This document shows positions 21,960 to 31,812 of a stretch of 64,000 bases of DNA, piece after piece. Both the position numbers and the translations under genes were made by a program. Source of the DNA: an uncultured Akkermansia sp. (GTDB lineage Bacteria > Verrucomicrobiota > Verrucomicrobiia > Verrucomicrobiales > Akkermansiaceae); NCBI GenBank assembly GCA_905200945.1, contig CAJKMG010000006.1, forward strand, positions 57,064 to 121,063, given 5' to 3'. The notes beneath the pieces were generated by a model. It saw only the letters and a program-made list of their open reading frames with translations. It was not told the origin of the DNA and searched no databases. Numbering within the stretch: the stretch's first letter is position 1; every line of letters starts with the position of its first letter.

Positions 21960-24587
21960 ATGCCCCCTTCCACTACCGTCAAACTTCCTGCCCAGCTGGT
22001 CAGGCAGCTTCGAACTTTCCGCCGCCGCCTCAGAACGGTGAAGATGCTGGAAGCCGTATGCCTTGCAGGCATTGCCGTCATTCTTTCCTACGCGCTCCTG
22101 TATCTTTCCGACAGATTGTGGGAGACGCCCCCCGCCGTAGGCTGGTTCCTGTTCTTCATTGCCGTGTCCGGTCTGGCGGTGTTTATCCCCTGGTGGAGTT
22201 TCCGGTGGGTGTGGCAGAGGAGAACGGAAGCCCAGCTGGCGAGGCTGATTTCCCGGACGGACGCGGCCCTGGGGGACCGTCTCCTGGGCGTCATCGAACT
22301 GGATTCCGAAAAGCTCGGCCGCCAATACAGTTCCGAAAAGCTGAAAGAAGCGGCCATGGAGCAGGTAGCCCGCGAAGTGTCTGTCCGGGATCTGACGGTG
22401 AACATCCCCCGGCCCAGCCACAAGAAGCTGTTCGTCCTGCTGGCGGTTCTCGCCGCAGGCACGGCAGCCGTATGCGCGGTAAGCCCGGAAGCGGCAGGGA
22501 ATGCCCTGAAACGCTGGGTCCGCCCGTTCAATCCTCCGGAACGCTACACGTTCACCCAACTGGATTCCACCCCGGATTCCCTGGTCATTCCCCTGGGAGA
22601 GAGCTTCCTGTATGAGATCCGGCTTGCGGAGGGCACCAAAGCCCGCCCGCAGACGGCAGAGTATTTTTTCCGTAACAGGGTAAGCCAGCAAGCGCCTCTT
22701 ACGGACGGCACATACAAAATCCACATTCCCCCCATGCAGCAGGCGGACTGTCTGGAGTTTTTCGCAGGGGATGCCGTGCGACGGCTGAAAATCATCCCGA
22801 AGAGCCGTCCCTCCCTGCTGGGAGCCGAAGCCGGGGTGGCCTATCCTGCCTATATGGCGCGCGCCAACGGACGGGAAGCCATGCGCGCAGGAATTATTTC
22901 CGCCCCGGAAGGCTCTACGCTGACGTTGAAAGTGTCTGCCTCCCAACGCTTGCAGTCTGCGGAGGACGCGCAGGGGAGGCCGCTCCGTGTGGAAGGAAGC
23001 AGCGTCATCATTCCGAATATTCTTTTGGAGAAAGAGCCCAGGGAAATAGAGCTCGGATGGATGGACAGCGACGGACTGGCGGCTGCCCGGCCCGTGAAGA
23101 TACGACTGGAACCCGTTGAAGACAAGCAGCCTTCCATTTACTTGAGAGGCGGAGAAAACGACCGTTACGTACTGGAGGATACCAGCATTGAATTGGAGGT
23201 AGAGGCGACGGACGATTTCGGCATCCGGGAAATAGGGGTGGAATGGCAGGGAGAAAAATCCTTTTACGAGGACAATAATAATGGGAACGGAGCCTCAGCG
23301 CCAAAACCGGACGGCGTGAACAAACCGGCGCCCGGCCCTCGCGGAGAGAAAGTTCTGGCGGACGGACAGCCCACACAGACAGGCCTGAAAGGCACATTCC
23401 TGTTCCAGGCCAGGGCGCTGAAGTTATCTCCCCAGCGAGTCGTCGTCCGCGGGGTTACTCAGGATTACAAACCGGGAGGCAAGCGCGTTTATTCGGAACC
23501 CATGATTATCTTCGTCCTTTCCAAGTCTGAGCACGCCCAGATGATCCGCAATGAACTGGAACGCATCACCAGCGAGCTGGAAGGCATGATCCGGCGCATG
23601 GACGCCATGGCGGACGAGGCAAAACGGCTAAAAGGAATGGAAAGCGGCGAATTGAAAAATGCGGAGTCACAGGAACGCCTGCACGCCCTGGCCGATGAAG
23701 AACAGGCCAGCAGGCGTGAGTTGGGCGACTTGCTCAACCGCTCGGAAAGCCTGTTTAAGGAAGCCTCCCGCAATTCCCAGATAGACCCGGCCGGCATGAA
23801 GGAATTCATGAAAGGAATTTCCATGCTCAAACCCATTCCCGGCGGCCCCATGAAGAAGGCCCAGAAACAGTTCCGGGATTCCGCCTCCGAGAACCGCTCC
23901 GAGCAGGAAAGAAGGAAAGACCTGAACGACGGGGAAAATTCCCATTCGGAAGCCACACAGGCGCTGAAAGATGCCATGAACCAGCTCTCCAAATCCGCGC
24001 AGGACATGGAGGCCAGCACATTCGTGGCACGGCTCAAGCAGGCCGCATCCAAGGAGGATTCCATTGCCCATGCACTGGCCGGCCAAATCAATACCATTGC
24101 GGGCATGACCATGGAGGAGCTTGACCCGTCCAGCAGGCGGGAAATGGAAACTATCGCTACCCTTCAAAACGCCTCCACACAAGACATAGGCTGGATTCTG
24201 GAAGACCTCAGCTATTACAAGTCACGCACCGGGGAACGCATTTACAGCGACCTGTACAACCAGATGAATGCTTTCTCCCTCCGCGAGAAGCTGGATCTGG
24301 TGCACGGCAATATTCTGAACGCAATCACGGCCCGCTCCATTGACGAGTCCCGCCTGTACGCGTCTACCCTGCGCCATTGGGCCAAATTGATAGACGACTA
24401 TAAGAAAAGCCGCGGTGGCGGGGGAGGCGGCGGGGGAGGCGGCGGCGGCCAGTCCTCCATTTCCGACGCCGAGTTTGAATTCATGCTGAAAATCATCCGC
24501 ATGATTCAACAGGAACAGGATATCCGCATGCGCACCCGCGCCGCCGAACAGGAACGCCGCAAACAAATCACTCCCCCTGCCCCATGA
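21960..24587 (+). CDS. DUF4175-like membrane protein
   Basis: The 875-aa product has two N-terminal transmembrane segments (about residues 32-50 and 58-76), a third near 165, and a large extracytoplasmic part with beta-sandwich domains, then a long charged helical region (about 515-760) with coiled-coil character. It ends with an 11-residue poly-Gly stretch (about 822) and a Glu/Arg-rich tail. This layout matches DUF4175-type proteins found beside MoxR/BatA gene sets in Planctomycetes and Verrucomicrobia; their biochemical role is not known. The ATG at 21960 gives a normal cytoplasmic N terminus. The stop overlaps the next gene by 4 bases. Confidence 0.7.
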   Translation: MPPSTTVKLPAQLVRQLRTFRRRLRTVKMLEAVCLAGIAVILSYALLYLSDRLWETPPAVGWFLFFIAVSGLAVFIPWWSFRWVWQRRTEAQLARLISRTDAALGDRLLGVIELDSEKLGRQYSSEKLKEAAMEQVAREVSVRDLTVNIPRPSHKKLFVLLAVLAAGTAAVCAVSPEAAGNALKRWVRPFNPPERYTFTQLDSTPDSLVIPLGESFLYEIRLAEGTKARPQTAEYFFRNRVSQQAPLTDGTYKIHIPPMQQADCLEFFAGDAVRRLKIIPKSRPSLLGAEAGVAYPAYMARANGREAMRAGIISAPEGSTLTLKVSASQRLQSAEDAQGRPLRVEGSSVIIPNILLEKEPREIELGWMDSDGLAAARPVKIRLEPVEDKQPSIYLRGGENDRYVLEDTSIELEVEATDDFGIREIGVEWQGEKSFYEDNNNGNGASAPKPDGVNKPAPGPRGEKVLADGQPTQTGLKGTFLFQARALKLSPQRVVVRGVTQDYKPGGKRVYSEPMIIFVLSKSEHAQMIRNELERITSELEGMIRRMDAMADEAKRLKGMESGELKNAESQERLHALADEEQASRRELGDLLNRSESLFKEASRNSQIDPAGMKEFMKGISMLKPIPGGPMKKAQKQFRDSASENRSEQERRKDLNDGENSHSEATQALKDAMNQLSKSAQDMEASTFVARLKQAASKEDSIAHALAGQINTIAGMTMEELDPSSRREMETIATLQNASTQDIGWILEDLSYYKSRTGERIYSDLYNQMNAFSLREKLDLVHGNILNAITARSIDESRLYASTLRHWAKLIDDYKKSRGGGGGGGGGGGGQSSISDAEFEFMLKIIRMIQQEQDIRMRTRAAEQERRKQITPPAP

Positions 24588-25237
24588 ATTCCGCCAATTT
24601 TCCAGCCATGATTCTGGCACTTTCCCTGCCCTGCGCCGCCGCTCCGGACCCCGCTCCGGAATATTCCGCCAGGCACAAGGAAACGGCATCCAAACTGGCG
24701 GTACAGCAGGATGAGCTCCAAGCGGACACTTCTGACCTCATTCTGGGAGAAACTAATGAGGAGGTAGTGGAACTGCTGAAAAAATGCCGTCATGCCATGA
24801 ATGACGCCGTGGATCTGCTGGAGGTTTACAATACCGGAGGTCAGACGCTGGCTGCGCAGTCGGATGTGATTGAATTGATTTACCAGGCAGCCAAGGCCAA
24901 GATGACCGGAGCCGACGGCCAGCCCAAGCCGGGAGGACGGGCTCTTATGGACATGCTGCGCCAGTTGCTCGGCATGGATAGTGATGACCAGTCCGCGGAA
25001 CAGCAGGAAGGTCAAGAAAAGGGGCAGGAAGGTTCCCAGAGAGGCAGCGGCAACAATCCCGGACGCGGAGCGGACGGAAAATCCAATATGGCCTCCGCCC
25101 AGGATAAAGGCGTTTCCAATCCGGATATGGCTGCGGAAGCGCGTTCCGTTCCCAAATCCACCGGCATGTCCGCAGACGACATGCCTTCCGAATTCCGCAA
25201 GGCGCTGGACGCCTACAACAAGACCCTGCAGAAGTAA
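24584..25237 (+). CDS. Small exported Gln/Gly-rich protein of the DUF4175 operon
   Basis: The 217-aa product is not recognised. A short signal peptide (MNSANFPAMILALSLPCAAA) is followed by a helical region (about 35-125) and a low-complexity Gln/Glu/Gly/Ser segment (QQEGQEKGQEGSQRGSG), then a conserved-looking tail MPSEFRKALDAYNKTLQK. Such tails occur in small proteins next to DUF4175 genes. The overlapping ATGA with the upstream gene shows translational coupling, so it probably acts with that membrane protein. Confidence 0.6.
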   Translation: MNSANFPAMILALSLPCAAAPDPAPEYSARHKETASKLAVQQDELQADTSDLILGETNEEVVELLKKCRHAMNDAVDLLEVYNTGGQTLAAQSDVIELIYQAAKAKMTGADGQPKPGGRALMDMLRQLLGMDSDDQSAEQQEGQEKGQEGSQRGSGNNPGRGADGKSNMASAQDKGVSNPDMAAEARSVPKSTGMSADDMPSEFRKALDAYNKTLQK

Positions 25238-25290
25238 GACTCACCTCTCCGGACATTCCCGTCCCGCATGAACAACAGCTTCCCGTTTCC

Positions 25291-26292
25291 ATGAAAAATC
25301 TCCGCCGCTACCTGACCGTTTTTTTAGCCTGCTGCATGACGGCCGCGCCGCAAAACGCAGCGGCCCAATCCTCACTGAGAACATCTTCTTCCGTTCCACC
25401 CCAGGTGGAGCTGATGTACGTGAAAGGGTTGCGCTATCTTCAGAATGCCCAGAAAACGGATGGTACCTATGATGGAACTTACGGGAGGGAACCCGGCATT
25501 ATCGGCTTTTGCCTCATGTCCGTGCTGGCCCACGGAGACGATCCGAACGCGGGGCCGTATGCCTCCATGGTGCGCCGCTGCGTAGATTACATCCTGTCCA
25601 AGCAGAACAAGGGGACAGGCTACATTGGGGATTCCATGTACAACCATGGCTTCGCCACTCTAGCCCTGGCGGAAGCGTACGGAATGGTGAGGGATGACCG
25701 CATAGGCCCCGCCCTCCGCAAGGCCGTGGCCCTGACACTGACCGCCCAGAAAAAAAACAAGACAGGAGGCTGGCGCTATTCTCCGGAATCCACGGATGCG
25801 GACAGCACGGTGACCGGCTGCCAGCTCGTCTCCCTGTTCGCGGCGCGCAACGCGGGCATTCCCGTTCCGGACGAGGCCTTTGAACGCGGCCTCAAGTACA
25901 TGGCCTCCTGCCGTGACAAAAAAGGCGCCTACGGCTACACCGGCCCGGCGGGTCCCCGCGTTACCCTCACGGCCATAGGTTCCCTGACGCTGTCCCTGGC
26001 GCGCCTTAAAACGGATCCGTCCTTCAAAGATTCCCTGGCCTACCTGAAAAAGCACCTGAATTATCGGGATTCCGCTTATCCGTTTTATTTTGAATATTAC
26101 ATGTCACAGGCCCTGTTCCATGCGGATCAGGAAGTGTGGAAGGAATGGAATTACAAAAATATGCGCTACCTGGGAGCCTCCCAGGCGCCCAACGGTTCCT
26201 GGCTTTCCGACCATTCCGCAGCATATTCCACTTCCGCGGCCCTGCTCTCTCTCGCGCTTAATTATAGATTTTTACCCATCTATGAACAGTAG
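25291..26292 (+). CDS. Secreted prenyltransferase/squalene-oxidase-repeat protein
   Basis: The 333-aa product has a signal peptide (MKNLRRYLTVFLACCMTAAP). The mature part is an alpha/alpha toroid with repeats of the type GLRYLQNAQKTDGTYDG, YILSKQNKGTGYIGD, LTAQKKNKTGGWRYSP and RYLGASQAPNGSWLSD, as in squalene cyclase and prenyltransferase beta subunits. No Asp-rich terpene cyclase motif is seen, so it is more likely a scaffold or binding protein than a cyclase. It is the third gene of the operon; its end overlaps the next start by 11 bases. Confidence 0.72.
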   Translation: MKNLRRYLTVFLACCMTAAPQNAAAQSSLRTSSSVPPQVELMYVKGLRYLQNAQKTDGTYDGTYGREPGIIGFCLMSVLAHGDDPNAGPYASMVRRCVDYILSKQNKGTGYIGDSMYNHGFATLALAEAYGMVRDDRIGPALRKAVALTLTAQKKNKTGGWRYSPESTDADSTVTGCQLVSLFAARNAGIPVPDEAFERGLKYMASCRDKKGAYGYTGPAGPRVTLTAIGSLTLSLARLKTDPSFKDSLAYLKKHLNYRDSAYPFYFEYYMSQALFHADQEVWKEWNYKNMRYLGASQAPNGSWLSDHSAAYSTSAALLSLALNYRFLPIYEQ

Positions 26293-27724
26293 AATCCGCC
26301 TTTCCCTGATGCTGGCGCCGGCTTGTCTGCTGACCGCCTGGGCCAATTCCGTCATCGACGTGGTCACGGATAACAATTACCGTCTCCGCGGAGAAATCGT
26401 TTCTTACGGGAAACAGGGAATCGTCATCAGGCACCCGGCCATGCGCCAGAATGCCATTATTATTCCATCGGAAATCCGCGCTCTTTACTTTACGGGAGCC
26501 GCATCTCCGGACCTTCGCGCCAGAGACAAAATTTTCATGGCTTCGGGGCACAGGGACATTATCCCGTGCAACATTATTTCCATCACACAAGACAAGGTGC
26601 AGTACCGGGATATGCTCGGCAACGAACACTCCGTTCCGCGCAGCCAGGTGGCAGGGTTCCGTCTGGATACGCTGCAGGAAAAGGGCTTCTGGCAGGAACC
26701 GCTGGTTTTTGACAACAGCTGGGTTTATTCCGGCAACCGGGAGGAAGACTACCGCACCCAGGCGGGGAGAAAACTGATGAATGCCCTGAAGCCGAAAATC
26801 CAGGGGGAAAGGTACCAGTACCAGCTGGGCAACAATGATTACCCCACCTGGATACCCCTGTACAAGAATATCGGCCTGGATCCTTCCTCTTTCACTTTCC
26901 GCACCACCATAGCCATAAGCGGCAATAATGACCGCTCCGGCATTGTCTTCTGTTTCGGGGGGAATGAGAACATTCCTTTCCGGTCCAATTCAGGCAGCAG
27001 CCTGAACAGGCTCATGCTCAGCATCTCCCCCGGAAAATGCACCCTGCTCCGGGAACAGAAGTCCGGCATCCTCGTGCTGGGGGAAGCGGCCATTCCGGCC
27101 CCCATTCTGACGGAGGGCGTGGATATTCAATTGACAGCTTCCCGCCAGGGTGGAAACAAGCAGGTTTACGAGCTGTTGATAGGAGATCTGCCGCCCAGGC
27201 TGATAACAGACCCCAGCCCGCCGGAACAGCCATTGCAGGGAGACGCCTTCGGCCTCCAGATGGAAGGGCACGTGTCCCTGACCATCAGCAAACTGGCTCT
27301 TTCCTCCATCACCCTAAGCGCCAAATCCGTGGCCAAAAACGGGAATGCAGAGACAGACCTTGTCCTGACAAAGGAAGAAGACGCCATTCCGGGGTCCGTC
27401 AGCGGTTACGACAGCAAAACCGGAACGCTGACGCTTTCCACGGACAAGGATTATCCGGGCATTCCCCGTAATCTTTCCATCCCGTCCAAGTATCTGGATA
27501 CCGTCTTTTTTGCGGAACAGAACAGGAAAGACGACTCCCGCCCCCCAGCCCGCCACGGCCTCCTGATGAAAGACGGTTCCCGTCTGCACGGAGATATCAT
27601 GAGCATGGATTCCCTGAACATCATCCTGCGGCACCCGCAACTCGGGCAGATTTCCCTGCCACTAAAAAACATCACCCGCGTGGAATTCCTGAATCCAGCC
27701 CAGCCATCCCGTTCCACTCCCTGA
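26282..27724 (+). CDS. Large secreted protein of unknown function (first of two related)
   Basis: The 480-aa product starts at the ATG at 26282 with a signal peptide (MNSRIRLSLMLAPACLLTAWA). Several short beta modules follow, of the kind NNYRLRGEIVSYGKQGIVIRHP and MKDGSRLHGDIMSMDSLNIILRHPQLGQISLPL: a strand-turn motif around G-x-I/L and a following hydrophobic strand. A middle region of ~200 residues resembles a LamG/concanavalin-like sandwich by composition. It is related in layout to the next gene. The cell-envelope role is inferred from the operon. Confidence 0.55.
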   Translation: MNSRIRLSLMLAPACLLTAWANSVIDVVTDNNYRLRGEIVSYGKQGIVIRHPAMRQNAIIIPSEIRALYFTGAASPDLRARDKIFMASGHRDIIPCNIISITQDKVQYRDMLGNEHSVPRSQVAGFRLDTLQEKGFWQEPLVFDNSWVYSGNREEDYRTQAGRKLMNALKPKIQGERYQYQLGNNDYPTWIPLYKNIGLDPSSFTFRTTIAISGNNDRSGIVFCFGGNENIPFRSNSGSSLNRLMLSISPGKCTLLREQKSGILVLGEAAIPAPILTEGVDIQLTASRQGGNKQVYELLIGDLPPRLITDPSPPEQPLQGDAFGLQMEGHVSLTISKLALSSITLSAKSVAKNGNAETDLVLTKEEDAIPGSVSGYDSKTGTLTLSTDKDYPGIPRNLSIPSKYLDTVFFAEQNRKDDSRPPARHGLLMKDGSRLHGDIMSMDSLNIILRHPQLGQISLPLKNITRVEFLNPAQPSRSTP

Positions 27725-27735
27725 TTTATCCCGCC

Positions 27736-29163
27736 ATGAAACAAGCAATTGCGCTTTTCCTGTGCTCCTGCGTCCTGCCGGCCGCCTTCCTTCAGCCCAA
27801 TGCACGTGCGGAAGGGGTCATTACGCTTAAATCCGGGGAAAAACTGCCGGGCAGCATGGACACGATGAACCGCCCTTATCTGAAAGTCCGTTCCAGCATT
27901 CTTTCCAAGCCCGTAGATGTCCATATGGAGGAGCTTGACGAGCTGTTTTCTTCCCGTCCGCTGGAGATACCGGAACAGTTTTCCGTCATCAGGCTGGCCA
28001 ATGGGGACGAGTTTTACGGCACCCTGAAGGCGCTGGATACGGAAAGCCTTCAACTCCAAACCGCTTGGGGCGGCCTGCTCCAAATCAACCGTAAACATGT
28101 GCGTCACATCGGGTTCGACTCACAGAAAGCCTACCTGCGCAACGCTACGGAGTCCCTGCAGGGTTGGAAATCCTCCGCCAACAGCATGCTTCCCGAATGC
28201 CGCAACGGCTACTGGCTCATGCGCGGCTCCAACAATACGGAACTGAAAACTTCTTTCCCCATGCCTCCCCGCCTCCATGTTCAGTTCTCCCTTTACCATA
28301 CCAATACGTTCCGGCTTAACCTTTCCCTCTGGCAGGATTCCGAATCCGGGAACGGCATCAATCTGGATCTCTCCCTGGAAAAAGCGGAACTTTCCAAGAA
28401 CAGTTCCGGCCAGTACCGAACGCTCGGCAGGGTGAAAAGGAACACGGAGCGGAACTGGTATGCCGACAAGAGCGTCAAGCGTTCCGACGTTCATTTTTAC
28501 GCCGATACGGAAAAGGGCAATTATTACCTGTACATCAACGGTGCACAGGTAGCCCGATGGGAGGAAGTCAAAGAGATGGGCGCTACCTTTGAAAATGAAA
28601 GCGGGGACAATGAACGGGAAGAAGGAGAAAACGCCGGGGAACACGAATTCAAACCGGGAAATACTCTTGCCCTGGGAGGTTATGACAGCTTGAACATGGC
28701 CGTGTTCCATTTGAATGTATTTGACTGGAACGGAGCCATTCCCCATCTGGAGGAGGAACTGGACATCATTTCCCGTTACGCTCCGAACGCCCCCAGGGAC
28801 AAAGCCCTGCTGGTGAACGGAGACGTGCTCAGAGGAGCCATTTCCCTTCAGGAGGAGGGAGCCATCCGCATCAAATCGGATCACTATGACGTCACCATTC
28901 CTACCGCCAAGGTACGCGTTCTGGACCAAAAAGGCCATGAGGAAAAGAACCTTCCGGAAGACAGCTCAGACACCCGCGTTTTCCTGACGGATCAGAGCGT
29001 TCTCTCCCTGGCCCTGGAAACTATCCGGAACGGATTCATGGAAGGGCACTCCTCCGCAGTCGGCAAGGTCCGGATTCCGCTTAAATCCGTCAGAAAGGTC
29101 CAGTTCAACCTGCAAAACCCGGAATTGCGGAATCAGAGGAAAACGCCGTTCCAGAGCAAATAA
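27736..29163 (+). CDS. Large secreted protein of unknown function (second of two related)
   Basis: The 475-aa product has a signal peptide (MKQAIALFLCSCVLPAAFLQPNARA) and the same layout as the preceding protein: short beta modules (ITLKSGEKLPGSMDTM; IRLANGDEFYGTLKALDTESLQLQ; VNGDVLRGAISLQEEGAIRIKS) around a central sandwich-like region (about 145-335). The two genes look like an old tandem duplication that has diverged. Only 11 bases separate them. It ends the five-gene operon and converges with proC. Confidence 0.55.
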   Translation: MKQAIALFLCSCVLPAAFLQPNARAEGVITLKSGEKLPGSMDTMNRPYLKVRSSILSKPVDVHMEELDELFSSRPLEIPEQFSVIRLANGDEFYGTLKALDTESLQLQTAWGGLLQINRKHVRHIGFDSQKAYLRNATESLQGWKSSANSMLPECRNGYWLMRGSNNTELKTSFPMPPRLHVQFSLYHTNTFRLNLSLWQDSESGNGINLDLSLEKAELSKNSSGQYRTLGRVKRNTERNWYADKSVKRSDVHFYADTEKGNYYLYINGAQVARWEEVKEMGATFENESGDNEREEGENAGEHEFKPGNTLALGGYDSLNMAVFHLNVFDWNGAIPHLEEELDIISRYAPNAPRDKALLVNGDVLRGAISLQEEGAIRIKSDHYDVTIPTAKVRVLDQKGHEEKNLPEDSSDTRVFLTDQSVLSLALETIRNGFMEGHSSAVGKVRIPLKSVRKVQFNLQNPELRNQRKTPFQSK

Positions 29164-29229
29164 AGGATTTTCCGCCAGGCCGCCCTTTCCGGAGAAAGCA
29201 GGCCCCGGGAAAACTTGAAAAAACATCCG

Positions 29230-30036
29230 TCAGTGCCTTTCCATTTCCTCCGCGCGCCGCACGGCGCTTTTCACGGCCTGCACCCAGGCATTGCGGAAAC
29301 CGCATTCATCCAGCGCATTCAGGGCAGCAATCGTGGTTCCTCCGGGGGAAGTGACTTCATCCCGGAGCTCCATGGGATGCTTCCCGGTCCGTGCCAGCAT
29401 CAGGGAGGCCCCACGCATGGTTTCCGCAGCCAGGCCCAAAGCGGTTTTTCTGGGTAATCCCATGGCCACCCCCGCATCTGCAAGCGCATCCAGAGCCGTA
29501 AACATGTAGGCGGGACCGCAACCGGAAATGGCGGAAACGGCATTCATTCCGGATTCCGCCACCTTGTAGACGGAGCCACAGCCGGAAAGCAGCATCCGGG
29601 CAGCCTCTTCATCTTCATCTTTCACTCCGGTTCCCGCACTGTAAGCAATGACGCCGGCCAACACCATACACGGGGTATTGGGCATGGCTCGTATAATGCG
29701 CGTTCCGTCGCTGGCACAGGCTTCCATGTCATCCAGGGAAACGGCGGCAGCAATAGAAATCAGAAGGGGAAGCTCCGCCCCCCGTTCGGAAAGAGAGGAA
29801 ATGAGCGAAAGGATGCCTTGCGGCTTCACGGCCAGAATCAGGACTTCCACGGCATCCGCCGCATCCGCTTCCGAAGCCGCTTCATGAACTCCGGGGTATT
29901 CTTTCTGCAGAGCCTGCACATTTTCATGATGATGATCGTACACCCAAACTTCCTCCGGAACCGCTGCTCCTGCTTTCAGCATGCCCCGCAACAGGGCGCC
30001 TCCCATTTTTCCGAGTCCGATGATACCTGTTTTCAT
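29230..30036 (-). CDS. proC: Pyrroline-5-carboxylate reductase
   Basis: It makes proline from pyrroline-5-carboxylate with NAD(P)H. The 268-aa product has the N-terminal dinucleotide-binding motif IGLGKMGGALLRGMLKAG, the substrate region RAMPNTPCMVLAG (about 116-128), and the C-terminal family signature around DEVTSPGGTTIAALNALDE. Length and order are normal. It is a single gene, convergent with the envelope operon. Confidence 0.96.
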   Translation of the reverse strand: MKTGIIGLGKMGGALLRGMLKAGAAVPEEVWVYDHHHENVQALQKEYPGVHEAASEADAADAVEVLILAVKPQGILSLISSLSERGAELPLLISIAAAVSLDDMEACASDGTRIIRAMPNTPCMVLAGVIAYSAGTGVKDEDEEAARMLLSGCGSVYKVAESGMNAVSAISGCGPAYMFTALDALADAGVAMGLPRKTALGLAAETMRGASLMLARTGKHPMELRDEVTSPGGTTIAALNALDECGFRNAWVQAVKSAVRRAEEMERH

Positions 30037-30121
30037 GGTTGATGATTTTTACAGTCAACATATAAACGATTTACAGAAAATAGAAATGCCAATTAAGGCC
30101 CATGGCTATGAAAGCGAATGC

Positions 30122-30775
30122 TTAATTTCCGCATTTGTTCCCTACGCTCCCCCCGTTATCAATGGCACAGGCAGATTGCACATGCGGTTGGGATTTTGCG
30201 TACTGAGGCGCTTTGCAGAAACAGCCCTCGATATGATCATCAACAAACCCGGTTGCCTGGAAAAACGCATAACAGATCGTCGGGCCGAAAAACCTGAATC
30301 CCCTCCTTTTCATGTCCCTGCTCATGGCTTCCGACTCCGGAGAAACAGCGGGAATTTGAGACAGAGCTCTGAAATGATTAACAACGGGCTGATGATTGGG
30401 GAAAAACGACAAGACGTACCGGTAAAAACTGCCGAATTCTTTTTGGACGGCTATAAACAGCTTCGCATTATTGATGGTGCTATTGATCTTCAAACGGTTT
30501 TTGACAATTTCATCAAAGCTCATTAAACGTTCCACATCTTCTGCCGTCATCTGCGCTACTTTCTCGACATCAAAGCCATGGAAAGCTCTCCGGTATCCTT
30601 CGCGCTTTCGGAGGACGGTAAGCCAGGATAATCCCGCCTGGGCGCTCTCCAGCACAAGAAACTCAAACAGGGTTTTATCATCGGAAACGGGCCGGCCCCA
30701 TTCTTCGTCATGGTATTTGATATATAGCTCGTCCGTTCCGGCCCAACCGCAACGCGCGTTAATGATGTCTTCCAT
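30122..30775 (-). CDS. tag: DNA-3-methyladenine glycosylase I
   Basis: It excises 3-methyladenine from alkylated DNA. The 217-aa product begins RCGWAGTDELYIKYHDEEWGRPV, the Tag family start with the zinc-ligand Cys and base-pocket residues, and has FEFLVLESAQAGLSWLTVLRKRE and, near the end, RFFGPTICYAFFQATGFVDDHIEGC with the other metal ligands. The tail after ~195 is longer than in E. coli Tag. The ATG at 30775 is 11 bases past the stop of the ABC permease gene, so the two form an operon, though the link in function is unclear. Confidence 0.94.
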   Translation of the reverse strand: MEDIINARCGWAGTDELYIKYHDEEWGRPVSDDKTLFEFLVLESAQAGLSWLTVLRKREGYRRAFHGFDVEKVAQMTAEDVERLMSFDEIVKNRLKINSTINNAKLFIAVQKEFGSFYRYVLSFFPNHQPVVNHFRALSQIPAVSPESEAMSRDMKRRGFRFFGPTICYAFFQATGFVDDHIEGCFCKAPQYAKSQPHVQSACAIDNGGSVGNKCGN

Positions 30776-30786
30776 ACCTTTCCGCG

Positions 30787-31713
30787 TTAAAATTCCTTTT
30801 TCCTGAACAGCCACGCCGCCAGCGTCATGTGAAAGACGAAGTACCCCAGAGTAATCAGGGCCAGGTTTCCGAACAGGGAAAGGGGAATAAGCCGGCCGTT
30901 CAGGGCGGAGTCCGTCACGGAATAAATCTGGAAATTCGGAAAAATCAGGGAAAAGAGCCTGCTGCCCGCTACCTCCCACCAGGAAAGGCCATCCGTGCCG
31001 GCCCCAACCCACAGGGAAAGCGCCTGCGTCTGGAACAGCCCCGCCAGATAGACCATGAACGTCAGCAGCGCGCTGATGATGGTGCCGTTCGTCACGCAGG
31101 ACATTAACAGAGTAAGGGAGGAAAGAACGACAAACTCGCACATCATCACGCCCAGCCCCGTCTGAACGTTCCAGGTGGCGCCCTGAAGGCGGATTCTGTC
31201 CAGGTACGGCTGCATTTCCTCCACCGTATAGCGGCCTTTCAGGGAGGCTATCTGCTCCGCTACCACCGTATCCGTCCGCAGCCACAGCACCAGCGTCATC
31301 ACGGCATCCATCAGCAGCACAGCCACCAGGGTCAGGGCCAGCACCCCCAGCACCTTCCCCATCAGATAGTCGATGCGCGGCACCGGTTTGCAAAGGATGG
31401 TGTATAGAATACGATCCTCCGCATCCTTGGGAATAATCAGGGCCGTAGCCGCCACGCAGAAAAAGAGGCCGAACACCCGCATGGCGCCGTAGGCGGAGTT
31501 TTTCAGCAGCACGAGCTCATTGATTCCCCCGGTTTCCGGCCCCAGCACCGCGCTCAGGCGGAAGGAACTCAGAGCCAGCAGCGCCACGGCAAAGAGCCCA
31601 AGAAAGAGAAACACCTTCATGCGTACCAGCTGCGTAAAGGTGGTACCGGCGATTACGGCCATGCGCCCTGGCGAAGGTATATAACCGGAGGTAATCCATG
31701 CCATGCAGCTCAT
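30787..31713 (-). CDS. ABC-2-type transporter permease
   Basis: The 308-aa product has about six hydrophobic segments, a short first helix near residue 33-50, and the ALIIPKDAEDRILYTILCKPVPRIDYLMGKVLG region that is typical of ABC-2 permeases in which the first loop follows a PREI-like amphipathic helix. It ends in a cytoplasmic RKKEF tail. No ATPase gene is adjacent within the window; the partner must be elsewhere. A start at 31662 (MAVIAG) is also possible. Substrate unknown. Confidence 0.75.
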   Translation of the reverse strand: MSCMAWITSGYIPSPGRMAVIAGTTFTQLVRMKVFLFLGLFAVALLALSSFRLSAVLGPETGGINELVLLKNSAYGAMRVFGLFFCVAATALIIPKDAEDRILYTILCKPVPRIDYLMGKVLGVLALTLVAVLLMDAVMTLVLWLRTDTVVAEQIASLKGRYTVEEMQPYLDRIRLQGATWNVQTGLGVMMCEFVVLSSLTLLMSCVTNGTIISALLTFMVYLAGLFQTQALSLWVGAGTDGLSWWEVAGSRLFSLIFPNFQIYSVTDSALNGRLIPLSLFGNLALITLGYFVFHMTLAAWLFRKKEF

Positions 31714-31812
31714 CTTGCCGTATTCCGGAGCAAATAAAAGAGCTTTTTATTTCATGTGCTGAACTCCTTCCGCCTTGAAGAAGCGCTTCTCCCGTGTTCT
31801 CATGGAACGCGT

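Noticed and set aside
30776..31393. Long frame extending the Tag coding region upstream
   Set aside because: The added part lies antiparallel in frame within the permease gene and has low-complexity Gly/Ala/Asp content; Tag begins at 30775.
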